DNA of 64,000 nucleotides. Source: Allolobophora icterica. Taxonomy: Eukaryota > Annelida > Clitellata > Crassiclitellata > Lumbricidae. The notes beneath the pieces are model-generated. The model searched no databases. It worked only from the letters and a program-made list of their open reading frames with translations, and was not told where the DNA came from. Made by a program: the position numbers and the translations under genes. Positions within the stretch are counted from its first letter, which is position 1, and every line of letters begins with the position of its first letter. This document shows, piece after piece, positions 22,715-34,984 of this stretch. The DNA lies in NCBI GenBank assembly GCA_963556255.1, contig OY744613.1, forward strand, positions 40,705,409 through 40,769,408, read 5' to 3'.

Positions 22715-23026
22715 CTCCGCCTTTCTCGAATATTTCGGCAATGTGACTTTGATTGGTAGCACGTAGACATTTGATTGTCTGCCAATAGCTGCTTAAACTG
22801 CATCTTCTCATTAGTTTAATCAGTTCTTCGTTTTTCTCGTAAGATGTTGGCTTCGAAGAAATGAATTCCATCTGTCTCTTATTGATGACTCCGATAGAAA
22901 ACAATCGAGAAAGTAGGCCTAGATCGCATGTGTCCAGGAGATCAACCAAACATTCTTCGTTTGCATCGATTTTTGAGACTTCTTTCGCACTCAAAGGCCA
23001 ATCTCCACCAAATTCTGGTTTATGTT
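22715..23026 (-). CDS. CARD-b exon (unit I)
   Basis: A phase 1-1 exon with TTCTAG acceptor and GGAG|GTACGT donor, 312 bp. It encodes EHKPEFGGDWPL, then a CARD-like six-helix block: NEECLVDLLDTCDLGLLSRL, INKRQMEFI, ELIKLMRRCSLSSYWQTIKC, and a last QSHIAEIFEKGGG. The spacing, with a short loop before the charged fourth helix, matches caspase-recruitment domains. Unit II (48670-48975) lacks two codons in CDLGLLSRL. It follows CARD-a in the same transcript by phase and orientation. Confidence 0.7.
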
Positions 23027-23237
23027 CTAGAAACCAATATATTATCGACCAAAATAAACCATTAAGACACCACAATATAATTACTGCAACAAACTGCCGT
23101 CATTACAGGAAGCCTGTGATAGTGAAATCGTAGATAGCCTCTGTTGCAAGTTATGGTGAAGGTTTGCGCGATATCTAATAATAAACTCCTCTTTGTTAAA
23201 TATAAACAGAATAGTACCATCTTATGTTGCCTTTTTT

Positions 23238-24120
23238 TCAATTCAATTCAATTCAACTGTATTGATCCGAATTCAGTACAAAAGTACAGCAGGCACCAAT
23301 CGGAATGTAAAAACATTCGGGATACAATAGGGAAAGCCCAAAAGGGACATAGGTCCCGCTTAATTAGGGCTGCCTATTTGTTACATTGTAATAAGATGGC
23401 ACCAAAAAAGAAAAATGATGGGGACAAAAACCAGGCCCTGAAAATAATGTCCTTGAGGTATAGTATGAATGAAAAGTAAAGGACTAGTTGAAAATACAAG
23501 AAAATGCAAACAAACAAAACAAAACAAAAAACCAAAAAGAAATGCATAAGATGATCAGCATGGCTCAGCCGAGCACCTATTACTGTAAACAGGATTACAG
23601 AAAAGAACTTTGTAAAATAAACACACACAAAATAACTAGTCAAGTCCATGTCAACAAACATGAACTTTAAAAAATTAGTTATATCAATGTGCGCACAAGT
23701 AATTGTCAACTGTGCCAAGCGCAATCATTTTAAACATAGAAACTGTCGTAGCATTTTTTTAAATAGTGATAAACATGGCACCAAACGGATGTCCAGAGGA
23801 AGTGAATTCCATATTGATGGGCCAGTAAGCTTAATTGCAAATGATCTTGTGTTTGTCCTAGCAAAGGCGCTGAAGAAGCCAGCTTGGGATCTGGTATAAT
23901 GAGGATGACGACCAATATGCTTCTTAAAATAGTTATCAAAGACTGATGGTAATCGGTTACGTTCATATCTAAACATAAAGATAGAGATTAGAAATTTGTT
24001 TATAGAGTCAAGTTTTAATATAATATTATTCAAACTAGAAAAATAGCATTCAGTATTTTCTATACCATAAAGGTTCTTAGAAATGACTCTGACTGCACGT
24101 CGCCTACATCGACCAATAAC
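23238..24120 (-). mobile_element. CR1-like LINE 3' end
   Basis: A (TTCAA)n tail lies at 23238, reversed. The minus strand at 23725-24033 encodes a LINE C-terminus: FMFRYERNRLPSVFDNYF, then TRS, then GPSIWNSLPLDIR and LFKKML. Unit II lacks it (empty region near 49360), so it post-dates the duplication. It is truncated at the 5' end. Confidence 0.7.
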
Positions 24121-24398
24121 ATCGAATCTGAAGTTATAAGCTTTAACTGTGTAAATTCAGAGGGTGCGGAATAGCAATGAATTTAAAGGTATGGACCAGA
24201 GGAAGCATCGACACAGAATTATGACCTACTGTTAGTTTGGGAAGAGCGGGATAAATGAAAACGATGAGGGTAGTTATTTTACCAGAACAGAAAGAACAGA
24301 GGGACTCATCTGTTGACAGAGATGAAAACGAATTTGAAAGTGGACTGGAGGAGTCGAATATGATTACAACGGTGAGTTAAAGATAGACACAAACTCGC

Positions 24399-24687
24399 CT
24401 CCATTTGCAATCAGATAATTCGCAAGGTGAGTCTGGTTTGCATCTTTTAGAGCCACGACCAACTCTTTGAATTTCCTTTTAACTAGGATGTGGTCAATGA
24501 TCTTCGAGTTTCTTTTACGATAAGGATGTTGATCTTTGACTTCATCGATTTCTTCTTCGGATAAAGCATTTCTGGTGCGAAGTTTGCTAAGCAATCCATA
24601 GTCTGGATCCATCCATTCTTTGAGAAAGTCCTTGTGCTGTAATATGTCTTGGTTAGTATCTTGCACAGATCGCAATGCGTTTCCCAT
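24399..24687 (-). CDS. CARD-a, probable first coding exon (unit I)
   Basis: A 289-bp exon beginning ATG (MGNALRSVQDTNQDIL) and ending phase 1. It encodes a CARD-like fold: HKDFLKEWMDPDYGLLSKLR, ALSEEEIDEVKDQHPYRKRN, KIIDHILVKRKFKELVVALK and a final THLANYLIANGG. Unit II has the same length and start context (AAAGCAAAC-ATG). The donor here is GGAG|GCGAGT, a rare GC-type splice site, whereas unit II has GGAG|GTCAGT. This could slow splicing or mark decay of unit I. With CARD-b downstream the product would carry tandem CARDs. Confidence 0.65.
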
Positions 24688-24689
24688 CG

Positions 24690-25950
24690 TTTGCTTTTAC
24701 CTGGAAGTCAGCAAGAATCATGAAACTGCCAAATTGTAATTCCTAAATTTAGGTTTGAGGAACGCTTATATGTTCGCGTTCATCAATATATAATGTGTAT
24801 GTATGTATCTATATATTTATATATTTATGTTTTTTTTAAGTATAAGCTTATAGGTCTACTTTGTATATATGTACATATACATGCATATAGTTATATATGA
24901 TGTATGCATGCATGTTCAGCTGTGTGTATTTATGATGTAAGTTTACATAATTGTACGTGTGCATGAATGCATCTATGTATGAATCTTGTGTAAGTTGCAT
25001 GTATCATGGACATGTAATCGTAAACTCCAATTTTCTAACTCGCTATTCTAAAGCTAAGCGCAAACCAGCAGCTTATCCACGAGCGCTCTGTCGTGTCAGA
25101 GGGGCTGTTCAGAGATGGATGTCCAGTGAAGGTCCGAGTCCGGTTCCCAGATAGACCAGTAGGAGGACGCAGAGCAGTTGCTAAGGCGGGTTTCGTTGAG
25201 GACGAGAAAGCCTGGAAAACGGAAGATCAGAGGGATTAGGGTAGGAATTATTCTTGAAGAGGTGAAACTTCAATTTGAATTGGAAAGCCTGTAGGGTGAC
25301 AAGTAGAGGAGCCTGAAGCAGATAACGGTTGGTGAGTTGCGGTAATGGTGGTCTAACTGAATATGCGGAACTGAGAATATGCGTATATGTATATTGCTAT
25401 GTATGTCTGTTGTTTGTATGCATTTACGCTGCATATATTCATGCATGTATGCTGTATATATGTATACATTTTCTGGGCCGTATGTTTATATTAGAGTATC
25501 CAGTACACCACGGCATACGAAGCTGTGCCATCCAATATGCAACGCCCACGCATGTTGGAAAAATAAGCAGATTGAGTGAAATTTCAACATGATTTCTGTC
25601 TTAAAACAAATGCTTGGTTTTCAACGTTGATCTATAATTAGGTCCTTGTCAAGGACTGTGCGATTCGCATGAGTTGCCGTTTACTTCTCTGCTTAACATT
25701 TTTACTGTACGAAAAAATGTCATTACATAGAGACGAACCCGTAACCGAAAGATTATTTAGTAAACGTGTCACATCTTATGCCTATGGGACCACTTAGAAT
25801 CGTCAATTACAAAATATATACAAAATATATACAACACTGGACTAAAATAACCTGTTGTGTTCTGACGGATTCCTGGACCTCGGGATTCGCCCCGATAGAT
25901 CATTGAAGGCTAAAGTTGAAGAAAATAAACGCCTCTCCTAAGTTTTTCAT
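24690..25950. other. 5' flank of the unit I gene, no exon recognised
   Basis: It aligns with unit II 49990-52735 minus the insertions there. There are short TATG repeats and no constrained frame. Confidence 0.45.
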
Positions 25951-25951
25951 T

Positions 25952-25953
25952 AT

Positions 25954-26031
<78 letters not shown>

Positions 26032-26034
26032 GTT

Positions 26035-26092
<58 letters not shown>

Positions 26093-26395
26093 GACGGAGG
26101 AGGACGAGGAGGAAGAGGAGGACGAGGAGGAGGAGAAGGTGGAGGAGAGAATGAGTTCTCTGCCCGAAGGCAAGTCCATTGGCTTTATGCCACCCGGGGA
26201 TGAGACGAATGAGGTGGTTTTCCGTTCCTTTCCTCACAGACAATTTTATTGTGGGTGAGCAACTTGTCCAAGATCGCTACGCAGTGGCTAAAATTAGATT
26301 CGAACCTGCGACCCTACGTTACAAGGCACAGAACATACCGCTACACCACAAGGCACAGAACATACCGCTAAACCAAAAGGCACCGTCAGTTTTAT
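25952..26395 (-). mobile_element. tRNA-derived SINE with (CAT)n tail
   Basis: Read on the minus strand, a tRNA-like head has A-box TTTAGCGGTATG and B-box GGTTCGAATCT. A body follows with GATCTTGGACAAGTTGCTCA, and a ~140-bp (CAT)n tail. A second copy lies at 52740-53025 in unit II at the same position, so insertion predates the duplication. The poly-Met and poly-Ile frames in the tail are artefacts. Confidence 0.75.
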
Positions 26396-26399
26396 TTAT

Positions 26400-27775
26400 A
26401 GGAACTTTACTTTACTTGAGATTTGGCCAGCCATGATAGCGTTTAGCCGATAACAAGAGCTTTAGGTCTAAGCCTCAGTTTAGCCGATAATAGCGTCGAA
26501 TTGATAGTCATAGCAAAGGACTGGAATGACTACAATAATTACAGAGACAACGAGGTCTCCATCAGTTAGGCCTATATGTAGGCTAAGCCTATAATAGAGT
26601 GTAGGCGTACTTTATAGGTTGTTTTCACGCATCAATTACTAAACATAAAGAAGGAGCGATGCCTATATAACTTTTTCATCCTTAATAGGCCCTACACAGG
26701 TTATGCATAGATAAATAATGGAAAATCACCGTTGCACAAGTCCTTATAAAGTGCACCTCAAGGCTATAGTATTTTCGCAGTAACAACAAATACCGAAATC
26801 CTATTTCTGCAGAATAACGTACCCCACTCAATCTGAGCCTTCAGCTTTAACTATCAACCTAGACTAAACCCACCTACTTCAGTTTGTTTGCTCGACTTGC
26901 ATCTGACCACTCCCAGTTGGCTTTACGGATGTTGACATAGATCCTGTTGATATCGTGTAGGATTTAAAGGTGTATAATGGTGTCGTAGCCTATTCTTTTG
27001 TCCATAACCTTTGGTCTTTGGTCTAAATGAAAACATAATGGTCGAAACAGTAATGATTACTCACTCATGTCGATCAAATACTTATTTAAAACTTACAAAA
27101 ATCAAATCAATTTATGAACTGTTCACATACTCATTTAATATTGCAACGCATGCAATGCTCCGCCCACTGTTCTCAATGCATGAGCGCTGTCTATAATCGT
27201 TGGAAAAATAGCCCACAGTAACACACGTGTAGATCCTTTGTGCTCAGTTTAAGAGTACACTGCTAGGCCTATATATAGCCTAGTCCACATGTAGGCCTAC
27301 AGCAATCCGCTGTACATTAAATGCACTACTTTGAAGGCTTGTAAAACGATACGATCAGCACAATACTCATGCAGCATATCGCGTGACTTGCATCGTGCTG
27401 ATAAACAATGCTAGCCTATTTTCTTGCAGTGCCATAATTTTTATTACGAATTTATATCTCCTAAAATTACTGAAATTCACAGCTTTAGCATCCTAGAAAA
27501 ATTGCTGCTACTGAATAATATTTATCCTCGTAATTTAGGCCTAATGCCCCTTGATTACTACAACTAAGTAGACCTACACTAATATAATAAGACATTAACA
27601 ACGCCGATTGAGAAGCTATTTAATATTGGAACCAGATGGTAACGAAACAACGAAAACCTCACCGTGTTAGACCGTAGGCCTATGTTATAGGCTACCTCTC
27701 CGAAGACCACGTATCACAGCTGAACACTTTGCTGTGAAAGCATTCAAATGGCGGTTGGGCTTTGTGATTAAAAGG
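26400..27775. other. Noncoding flank shared with unit II
   Basis: It aligns with 53090-54310. It is rich in TAGGCCTA motifs and no open frame is conserved. Confidence 0.5.
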
Positions 27776-28026
27776 CATGGGCGGCGATCCCGGGGGGTCG
27801 AGACCCCCCACCTTTAACAGTGGGAGGGACACGCCATACATCGGATCCCCAAATTTTGAAGGAACACCAAAAAAAGATCATAAAATTTGTTCGTACTCGG
27901 TTAAAAAATTGTTCGCGGAAAATTTTTTAGACCTCTTTTTTGACCAGATCACTTCAAAACTCTTTTTTGACCAGATCAGTTCCCAAATGTCCCCCCCCCA
28001 CCTCTCAAACAAGATCGCCGCCACTG
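27776..28026. mobile_element. hAT-type MITE, 251 bp
   Basis: Ends CATGGGCGGCGATC and GATCGCCGCCACTG. A perfect 8-bp duplication TTAAAAGG lies at 27768-27775 and 28027-28034. It is absent from unit II. Confidence 0.9.
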
Positions 28027-28455
28027 TTAAAAGGTCAAGAATAACACCCGAAACCGCACAATATCCGACGCAGGTTGAAGAAATAATACCAGAACGTGAC
28101 CAATAAGACAAACAGTTGCCAGTCAAGCTTAACTTCAAAGCTCGTTGTGGAGCGACGTGCGACTTCTAGCTCTTGGGAGACATCGCCATCTGGCGAATGA
28201 TCGAAATATTGTTCTTACTGGTCCAGAAATGTAATGTTGACTCTAAGGCGCAGGTCCTACGATTATTCTAGCTGAAGTAGCACGACACCATGAAAAATAA
28301 CGATACTGAGCGTTCAGACTGCAAATAAGAGATTTTGCACATAAAATATTAAAGAAGAGGTTTTCTAAATATCATTCACGTACTTTCGGCTAACTATCAT
28401 GACTCTCGCTGAATGACAAGAGTTGCTTCTTCGCGAGGATGCTATACAAATAACT

Positions 28456-28615
<160 letters not shown>

Positions 28616-28616
28616 G

Positions 28617-29797
28617 ATTCTCTCCTGCGGAACGGACTGGGATCAATACTAAACATCGACATGACAGATAGCCAATGGATCCAGGCATCTCTGCCGATTA
28701 AGCTGGGTGGACTGGGCATCCGCCGGGTGACCTCGCTTGCACTTCCTGCCTTTTTGGCGTCTGCTGCAGGCACCCGCGCGCTCCAGTCTGCCATGCTAGG
28801 CGAAGGTCTCCCAGAAACCGACGAGATGGGGGAGATGCTAACGCGCAGATGGATGAATGAGAGTCTAAGCTCACCTCCGGAAGGCGACGGATCAAGAATG
28901 CAGACGAAGTGGGACGGGCCCCTCATCCGACTCGAGGCAATGTCACTTCACTCCAGCTGTGGCGACGCATACCACAGGGCCCGGCTTGGGGCGGTCGCGG
29001 CGGCTCACTCCGGCGACTGGCTGCTTGCTCTGCCACTGTCATCATGTGGCCTACGGTTGGACGATGAGACTATAAGAATCGCGGTTGGCCTGCGTCTGGG
29101 AGCGACGGTTTGCGAACCACACATCTGCCCATGTGGGGCGATGGTGACATCGGACGGATCACACGGGCTGTCCTGTGGGCTCGGCCCTGGCAGAATCGCC
29201 AGACACGCGACCCTGAATGACCAAATCAGCCGTGGTCTCTCTCGCGCTGGCCTCCCTAACATCAAGGAACCGCCTGGAATGCTGAGATCGGACGGAAAAC
29301 GACCGAATGGCCTCACGCTCATCCCATGGCGCGGCGGGCGTAGCCTGGTTTGGGACGTCACCGTGACGGATACGGTGGCACCGTCATACATACTCTCAAC
29401 GGCGGCCACGGCGGGTGCAGCTGCGGAGCAGGCGGCCACTCGAAAGCTCGCAAAATACAGTCAGCTGCTGGCGACCCATCAGTTCGTGCCAGTCGCATTT
29501 GAAACCATGGGCCCCATCAACACCACGGGCCTCGAATTCATCAAGGAACTGTGGCACCGCATTACCCTAACTACCGGAGATCCGAGGGAGACCAGTTATC
29601 TTTTTCAGCGCTTGTCAGTGACTCTTCAGCGCTTCAATGCAGCCGCTTTTCGAGGTTCTTTTGTGCAGCCGGATCTTGCTGAGGGATAAGCCGTTCCAGA
29701 AAACCATCTATCTTTCTCCGGACATAGTTTTGACAGCCTGAGGGATTAATGCTACCTCGGGTAAAAAAAATGTAATAATAATAATAATAATAATAAT
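28617..29797 (+). mobile_element. LINE 3' fragment with open C-terminal domain and (TAA)n tail
   Basis: An uninterrupted 342-residue frame (28661-29689) has IKLGGLGIRR, a CPCG then SHGLSCG then ARH cysteine/histidine cluster, and RSDGKRPNG followed by LVWDVTVTDT. The DGK-RP-G/(W)DVTV arrangement resembles a PD-(D/E)xK-like nuclease core such as occurs at the end of some retroelement polyproteins. The RT palm lies upstream and is missing. The fragment ends with TAA repeats (29774-29797), as a 3' tail would. It is far more GC-rich than its surroundings. It is absent from unit II. Confidence 0.65.
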
Positions 29798-30779
29798 CAT
29801 GTTCTTTAATTAAGCGCCTGCAAACGCACTGCGCTATACGGTAAACATACACATATGCTCTTCCAAGAGTTAGCTATCTTATGCCCAGGCAAGTAACTAG
29901 CGTTGGGCTTGTGGCTTATGACCCCCCCCCCCAAACGAAGCTGAAGCTTCCCAAAATAAATCAAGCCGTTGTATGCTTACGGCTAAAAATTCGTATGAAC
30001 ACTGTATTCGTGTTTCCGATTTCAGTTTACTTTTAGTGCGTTTTGAAGCTCACAATTTTTAAATTGATGACATATTTAGCTTACGGTCTTTTAAAGTACC
30101 ACAACAAGGCCCGTGTAGGTCTCAGCATTTCTGCAGTCTGTCTATAGGCCTACTAGGTCACTTTGATGTGTCGGAGTATTTGACCCTGGTCGACCTATAG
30201 TGGAAACGAAGACCCGGTTGTACACGGACCAGATTCTCCCTTTTAGGCGAGCAACCACTGCACACACTTTAACGCCTGAAATAATATCTACCTTTCCCTC
30301 TGTCTTTCAATCACTCACTCACTCGCTCTCTGGCTCTCTCTCTCTCTTTCCCTTTCTTTGCCGCAGTCTGTCTCTCTTGATGTCTCTGTACATGCCTTGT
30401 GGCCTGTACACACTACATTGTCTATACACGACTGCAGCCTTTATTCTTCAAGTTACCCTGCCTCATGTGAAAGTGGGCCTCCTTGTTCAGAATAGTCATT
30501 CGTTTACTTTTTAACAAAAAAGACTTTTCATTAAATTTCTAATCGACGGCTAAAGCTCTCTTGAACCAGAGAAACTGTGACTCAACTGGTGGTAAGGAAC
30601 TTCTAAATTTAGAATTGCAGTTTTGTTGCTTTGCTTTTCTAAGTAGTACATAAGTAATCTGCTTCACTCCGTGAAAAATTCCTGCCTTTTACTTAAACCT
30701 TAAACGTTATGCTGTGAATCTGTTAAAATAAGAAAGTAGCATCGAGAAAGTTGATTTCGTGATTGTCTAAAATTCTATG
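29798..30779. other. Noncoding DNA, no gene seen
   Basis: The right part (from about 30430) aligns with unit II from about 54450. The left part appears to be an insertion without recognised termini. Confidence 0.4.
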
Positions 30780-30879
30780 CCTCGGGAGATCGGCCTATAA
30801 GCCCACCTATGTATCGGGTCTCTGAAGACTACTCCTTCGCATTACGCACCCCTATGGTAAAATCCTAGCTATACCACTG
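30780..30879. mobile_element. hAT-like right terminus
   Basis: Reverse complement of 2868-2980, ending ATACCACTG. Unit II keeps a shortened version (54800-54855). Confidence 0.5.
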
Positions 30880-31030
30880 ATGTTGACGTAATGTCTGATA
30901 AAGTCATACTCTGTTTAACGAATAAAGTAATCGACTAATCGTAACAGAAACACGACGCGTGACATTCGTATATTAAAATCTAGTCAGTTAATTTAACATT
31001 TTCTTAATCAATAATAATTAATAATAGATC

Positions 31031-31135
31031 ATGTCGAGTCATTCCAGTGCCAGTGGTCCGCCCTTGAAACGGCTTCGACAAAGCTTACTGTGATTTCAAG
31101 ATCCACACTCTGTTCAGCACAGACTACAATTAAGG
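31031..31135 (+). pseudogene. Short N-terminal coding exon, broken in unit I
   Basis: The ATG opens MSSHSSASGPPLKRLRQ, as in unit II at 55019. Here a 9-bp deletion creates an in-frame TGA at 31091 after 20 codons. A 2-bp deletion precedes the GGTATG donor-like site. It looks like the dead paralogue of a small first exon. The function is unknown. Confidence 0.4.
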
Positions 31136-31324
31136 TATGCTGTATGGTAATGCATATCTCCCCATTTATAACATTTATGTTATCTGACCCTATAAACCAT
31201 TCAAGCGCCTGTTCATGTTAGAAATGCTAGCTTCACTGTGCTAATAACTCAGTAAAACTTACAGTTTTACTAAGTTATTTTGTTTCTCTGCTTAAAATCT
31301 CAGTTTATTCATCCATAGCCCAAA

Positions 31325-32277
31325 CATAGGCGCCGACTCCACAGGGGAACAGGGACTTTCGCCCCAGTACTCATCAAGGTTTTGGGGCAAGAATATATTT
31401 TCGCCCCAGTACTTTTTGGCCATTCAAAATATCAAACATTCAAAATGCTTAATAAAACTCACTTATTTACTGCGAAACACTATGACACAGACAAGATTAA
31501 ACACTATGGCAGTTTTGAACTGTCATCAAGTGTACCTGGAAGCAGTGGACATTGACACAGTTCTAGACGAATTCATAAGTAAATGCACCGTTCGAAAAAA
31601 TATTTTCGCGATGACCTTGAGGTAAGACTATAACTAAAGTCTGTCTTACTGGCAAACTCTATGTGTGTCTCTGTAATTGCTGTAACATCGGATTTGGTAG
31701 TGAAAGTCAAAGTAGTTAATTTGTCCTAGTTAGTAGTTACAGAAAACTTAAATGTTTTTTGTTAAGTAATACTCATTCACGGTTGTTCTGTGCTGGTCTT
31801 TATGATTGAGCAAAGAGGAAGCATTGTTGCGCAGTATTAGAGTTAGTCTCTTCCAGGGGCGGATCCAGAAGGTCTTTCAGGGTGAAAGAGGAATCAGTTT
31901 ACTCCTACCGATCACCGAAAAACTATTTTTAATCATCTCCCTAAAAAGTTGATGACCTTTTTTAGTCATTAACCTTTGTAATGTCTTCAGTCTACATCTA
32001 CGGGACCCACGTCCTGTGTGCATTTGACTCATCCACGCCTACGGGGGGGGCACGCCTGTGTAAACATCATAAAACGCCCATAAAACGCCTGTGTCAAAAA
32101 TAAAATTTTCAAATGGGGGCCATGGCTGGATTGGCCCCCCTGGATCCGCCCCTGATCTCTTCCCACTTCCCAGTTGAAAGGGCTTGAGGAAAGCGGGAAG
32201 ACAGAGCAGGATAGACGATGCCGCGATGGGAATGACATTCTTGCCCCAGTACCTTTTACTAAAAGTCGGCGCCTGTG
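31325..32277. mobile_element. hAT-type element carrying a nested hAT MITE
   Basis: Ends CATAGGCGCCGACT and AGTCGGCGCCTGTG. The flanks AGCCCAAA and ACTCCAAA match at 6 of 8. Subterminal 'gccccagtac' motifs recur at both ends. It lies between units I and II. No transposase. Confidence 0.6.
31854..32154. mobile_element. hAT MITE, 301 bp (nested)
   Basis: Ends CAGGGGCGGATCCAG and CTGGATCCGCCCCTG. The flanks GTCTCTTC and ATCTCTTC match at 7/8. It is inserted inside the hAT at 31325-32277. Confidence 0.85.
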
Positions 32278-32334
32278 ACTCCAAAATAGTCCGATCTCTG
32301 TCTTTATTGCATTTACAGGGTGATTACGGGTGCA

Positions 32335-32720
32335 GTATCAAATCAAATCAAATCAAAACCATTTTTATTTTGAGGAATCCAAACAACAGTCACATAACAA
32401 TAGTAACAAGAGACATACACTGTTGTTAAACCCTCGGAATGGGTACTCAGAAAGGGACATTGTCCCGCTAAATCCAGTAGAACCCTTATACTTGTATAAT
32501 AATAAGATGGCTTGATTAGATACGTACATATGACGAGCCCCGGTAAGGGCCGTAAACAGAACACAAAGTATAAAATGCTAAAGTAAAGCAAAAGAACACA
32601 AAACCAATCAGTAGCAAGATTTCGATCAAAATAAATCAGTCAAAGTAACTCAAACCGGTGCAAGGAAAACGAACGATTAATTCATTAAAAGATGATTTTT
32701 CAGTAAACTCTTAAAGAGAC
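32335..32720 (-). mobile_element. CR1-like LINE 3' end
   Basis: Starts with a reversed (AATCA)n tail. It contains 'ggacattgtcccgc' and 'ataataagatggc' stretches also present in the LINE tails at 23238 and 42223. Noncoding. Confidence 0.55.
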
Positions 32721-33024
32721 CAATGGTCTGTAGATTTATTTATTATTATCTTGTTATCTCTCTTACCATATGTTTGTGTTCTTATTAGTGGCCGGCACGA
32801 TGAGTCCTGCATGACTTCATCGGCAGCCTGCCACTAAATTTGTGAATCTGTTCAGTAATGCTCATTTACTGTAGCGATTGTGTCAAATGAATTACTTACT
32901 TACTTACCCTCTGCTTCCCTCCCATAACGAACCAAATGCAAAAAATGTGTATTATGCAGAAACGATGACATATAGGGCTACTGCATCAATCTGTTTGTCC
33001 AGGTATCAGGAAACCGAGGTCCAG
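32721..33024. other. Spacer before duplication unit II
   Basis: Contains 'ggccggcacgatgagtcctg' and a (TTAC)n stretch near 32893, perhaps another retroposon tail. No gene. Confidence 0.4.
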
Positions 33025-33599
33025 AATTGAAAATTTTAGACAAGCTGCTGATTTCGTGAATCTTGATCAGCTTGTATACGCACGTTCAACAAACACTCTA
33101 GACATGGTCTGGGAGGCTTAACTAGTGATCTATGGTCCACCAGATCACGACGCCATTTGCAATGCAAAGCGACAGTTAAATAATCAAAAATAAATTTGTT
33201 TAACCTTAGTGCAAAAAATAATTCTCGCAAGCGTCCATATACATTTATAATTTACCAAACATTATAATGGCGGTCATTAAAATTTATTTATTCCCAATCT
33301 TTGAAATAATTATAGAATAAACAAAAGGCAAACACGCAAAATGGACTTAAAGCACACGATTTTTGTAATTTATACTTACAATCAGAGTCAAGATATACAC
33401 CATGTAACATAAAATGTAACAAAGTTCCATATTTTGCAAAACTTTAAGTGCATGGAGCAAAATGAAATTTTTACTAACTAATACTGGAATAATACGGGTA
33501 ATAATTTAGACGGTGGAAGTTAAGAAACAAGAAATGAAGTCCGCATTATTTTGAGTGCATATTTTTTTATAGTAGCTGTGTCTGAAGCGAATCATATTA

Positions 33600-34459
33600 T
33601 CATTTGAAATCGTAAATTCTAGGGCAATGTCCTCTTAAATCAAAGGTAACGATCAATTGTCTCTTTTCTTCATCGTATCGTAATCTCAGTGGATGATGGC
33701 ATTGTGTCTGCCCCTCAATAAGAATTCCATTCCATCGCAGATCGGAATCCAAAAGAATCACTCGATCATTTGCTGCGTCTGCAACTAAAACTCGATCAAC
33801 TGAATCGATTAAAAGATTACGAGCAGAATTGAGTTCTTGTCCTATAACTTGAGGAATAAAACGACGGATGACCATCTTTCCATTTCGACTCACTTCCCAT
33901 ATTAGCCATTTATATATCGACTTAGCACCAGTCTCTTCCTCGTCAATCCACTTGTGTAGAATGACGAAGTTTCCAGTTGATGTCTCTACCGCATGTAGAG
34001 GGAACTCTATTTCTGGAGGCAAATGATTGGAAAGACGGAGGTTTGCTTCTGTTCCATAGATCTCCAGTCGAGATAGTGGACTACAACCTCTCACAATCAG
34101 CAAGTGGTCATCCCTGGACACTGACAGAAGAGATGACCAATCAATTCCACTAGACATCCACTTACTGACGCTGTAATCACCATATGATTCTGTGATAATT
34201 TTCCAGATACATTGATTCCAGGTGTCAATGACGTACAGGCAGTTCTTCTTCTCACTCGCTACAACATCTTCTGGAAACTTGAAATTTCTGAAATCCATTT
34301 TCCATTGAAAAGAAAATGGTTCTCTGTCCTGGAAGACGCGAATTGCGCTTAGAGTAGAAACCAATCGACAGAGTACATAGATTTCTGTTCGAAGTTTTGT
34401 TACTCCTACCACAAATTCTTTGTCTCTCACTTCGAGACTCGCCATGAAGTTGACGACAA
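33600..34459 (-). CDS. NHL-type beta-propeller exon, terminal exon of the F-box/CARD/NHL gene (unit II)
   Basis: This last exon runs from the TTTCCAG acceptor (frame VVVNFMASLEVRDKEF) to the TGA at 33600, about 286 residues. NHL-like blades are visible: FKFPEDVVASEKKNCLYVID then TWNQCIWKI, and SARNLLIDSVDRVLVADAAN then DRVILLDSD. Compared with unit I it has two extra residues near the C-terminus (GQTQCHHPL) and otherwise aligns without gaps. NHL propellers usually form the ligand-binding end of multidomain proteins. With the F-box upstream it could present substrates to an SCF ligase, which is an inference. Confidence 0.75.
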
Positions 34460-34984
34460 CTGGAAAAAGAACTAAGACAAAGAAAGTAAATTAATTACTG
34501 CCTCTCGGCTACTGTTTAAAATTTCAAATTTGCATTTTTAAATCTGCTTACATATATTTAATCCCATAACATAAATAATTCAAAATGTCAGGTGAGATCG
34601 ATTGCTTCAGATAAACGCGGTTGGGTACAAGGTAGCAGGGTAAGTTTATCGGCAAGGAATTTTCAATTAGCGTAAGCCTGAATTAGCATACATTTGGATA
34701 CACATAGAACTTGGATATGGTGACCGAGAGGTTCTTTCTGGTCTGATGGGAGATGGCGCCACATTCACGGATCTTCTGTTGCCTGGGCTGCGTTGCTCTG
34801 AGATCATACAGACGGTAGTCAAACGCCGAAGACCTTTTAGTAGATGACAACGGATGCCGATCCAAAGATAACACCGATAGTTAATTAGGCCTACACAGTG
34901 ATGGATTGTTTGTAAACTCAGAGAGTAGCCTTGGATATCTTGGGTATTTTAAAATTCAAATTAGACATGAAGTAGATTAACTTT

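Larger units (their letters stand above)
19733..22898. repeat. Exact tandem duplication, 2 x 1,583 bp
   Basis: 19733-21315 and 21316-22898 appear identical base for base; the encoded segments are identical. The junction at 21315/21316 shares a 1-2 base A microhomology. Unit II has a single copy. It duplicates a TRADD-N-like exon and the 3' half of a CARD exon. Either it is very young or it is an assembly artefact. Confidence 0.85.
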
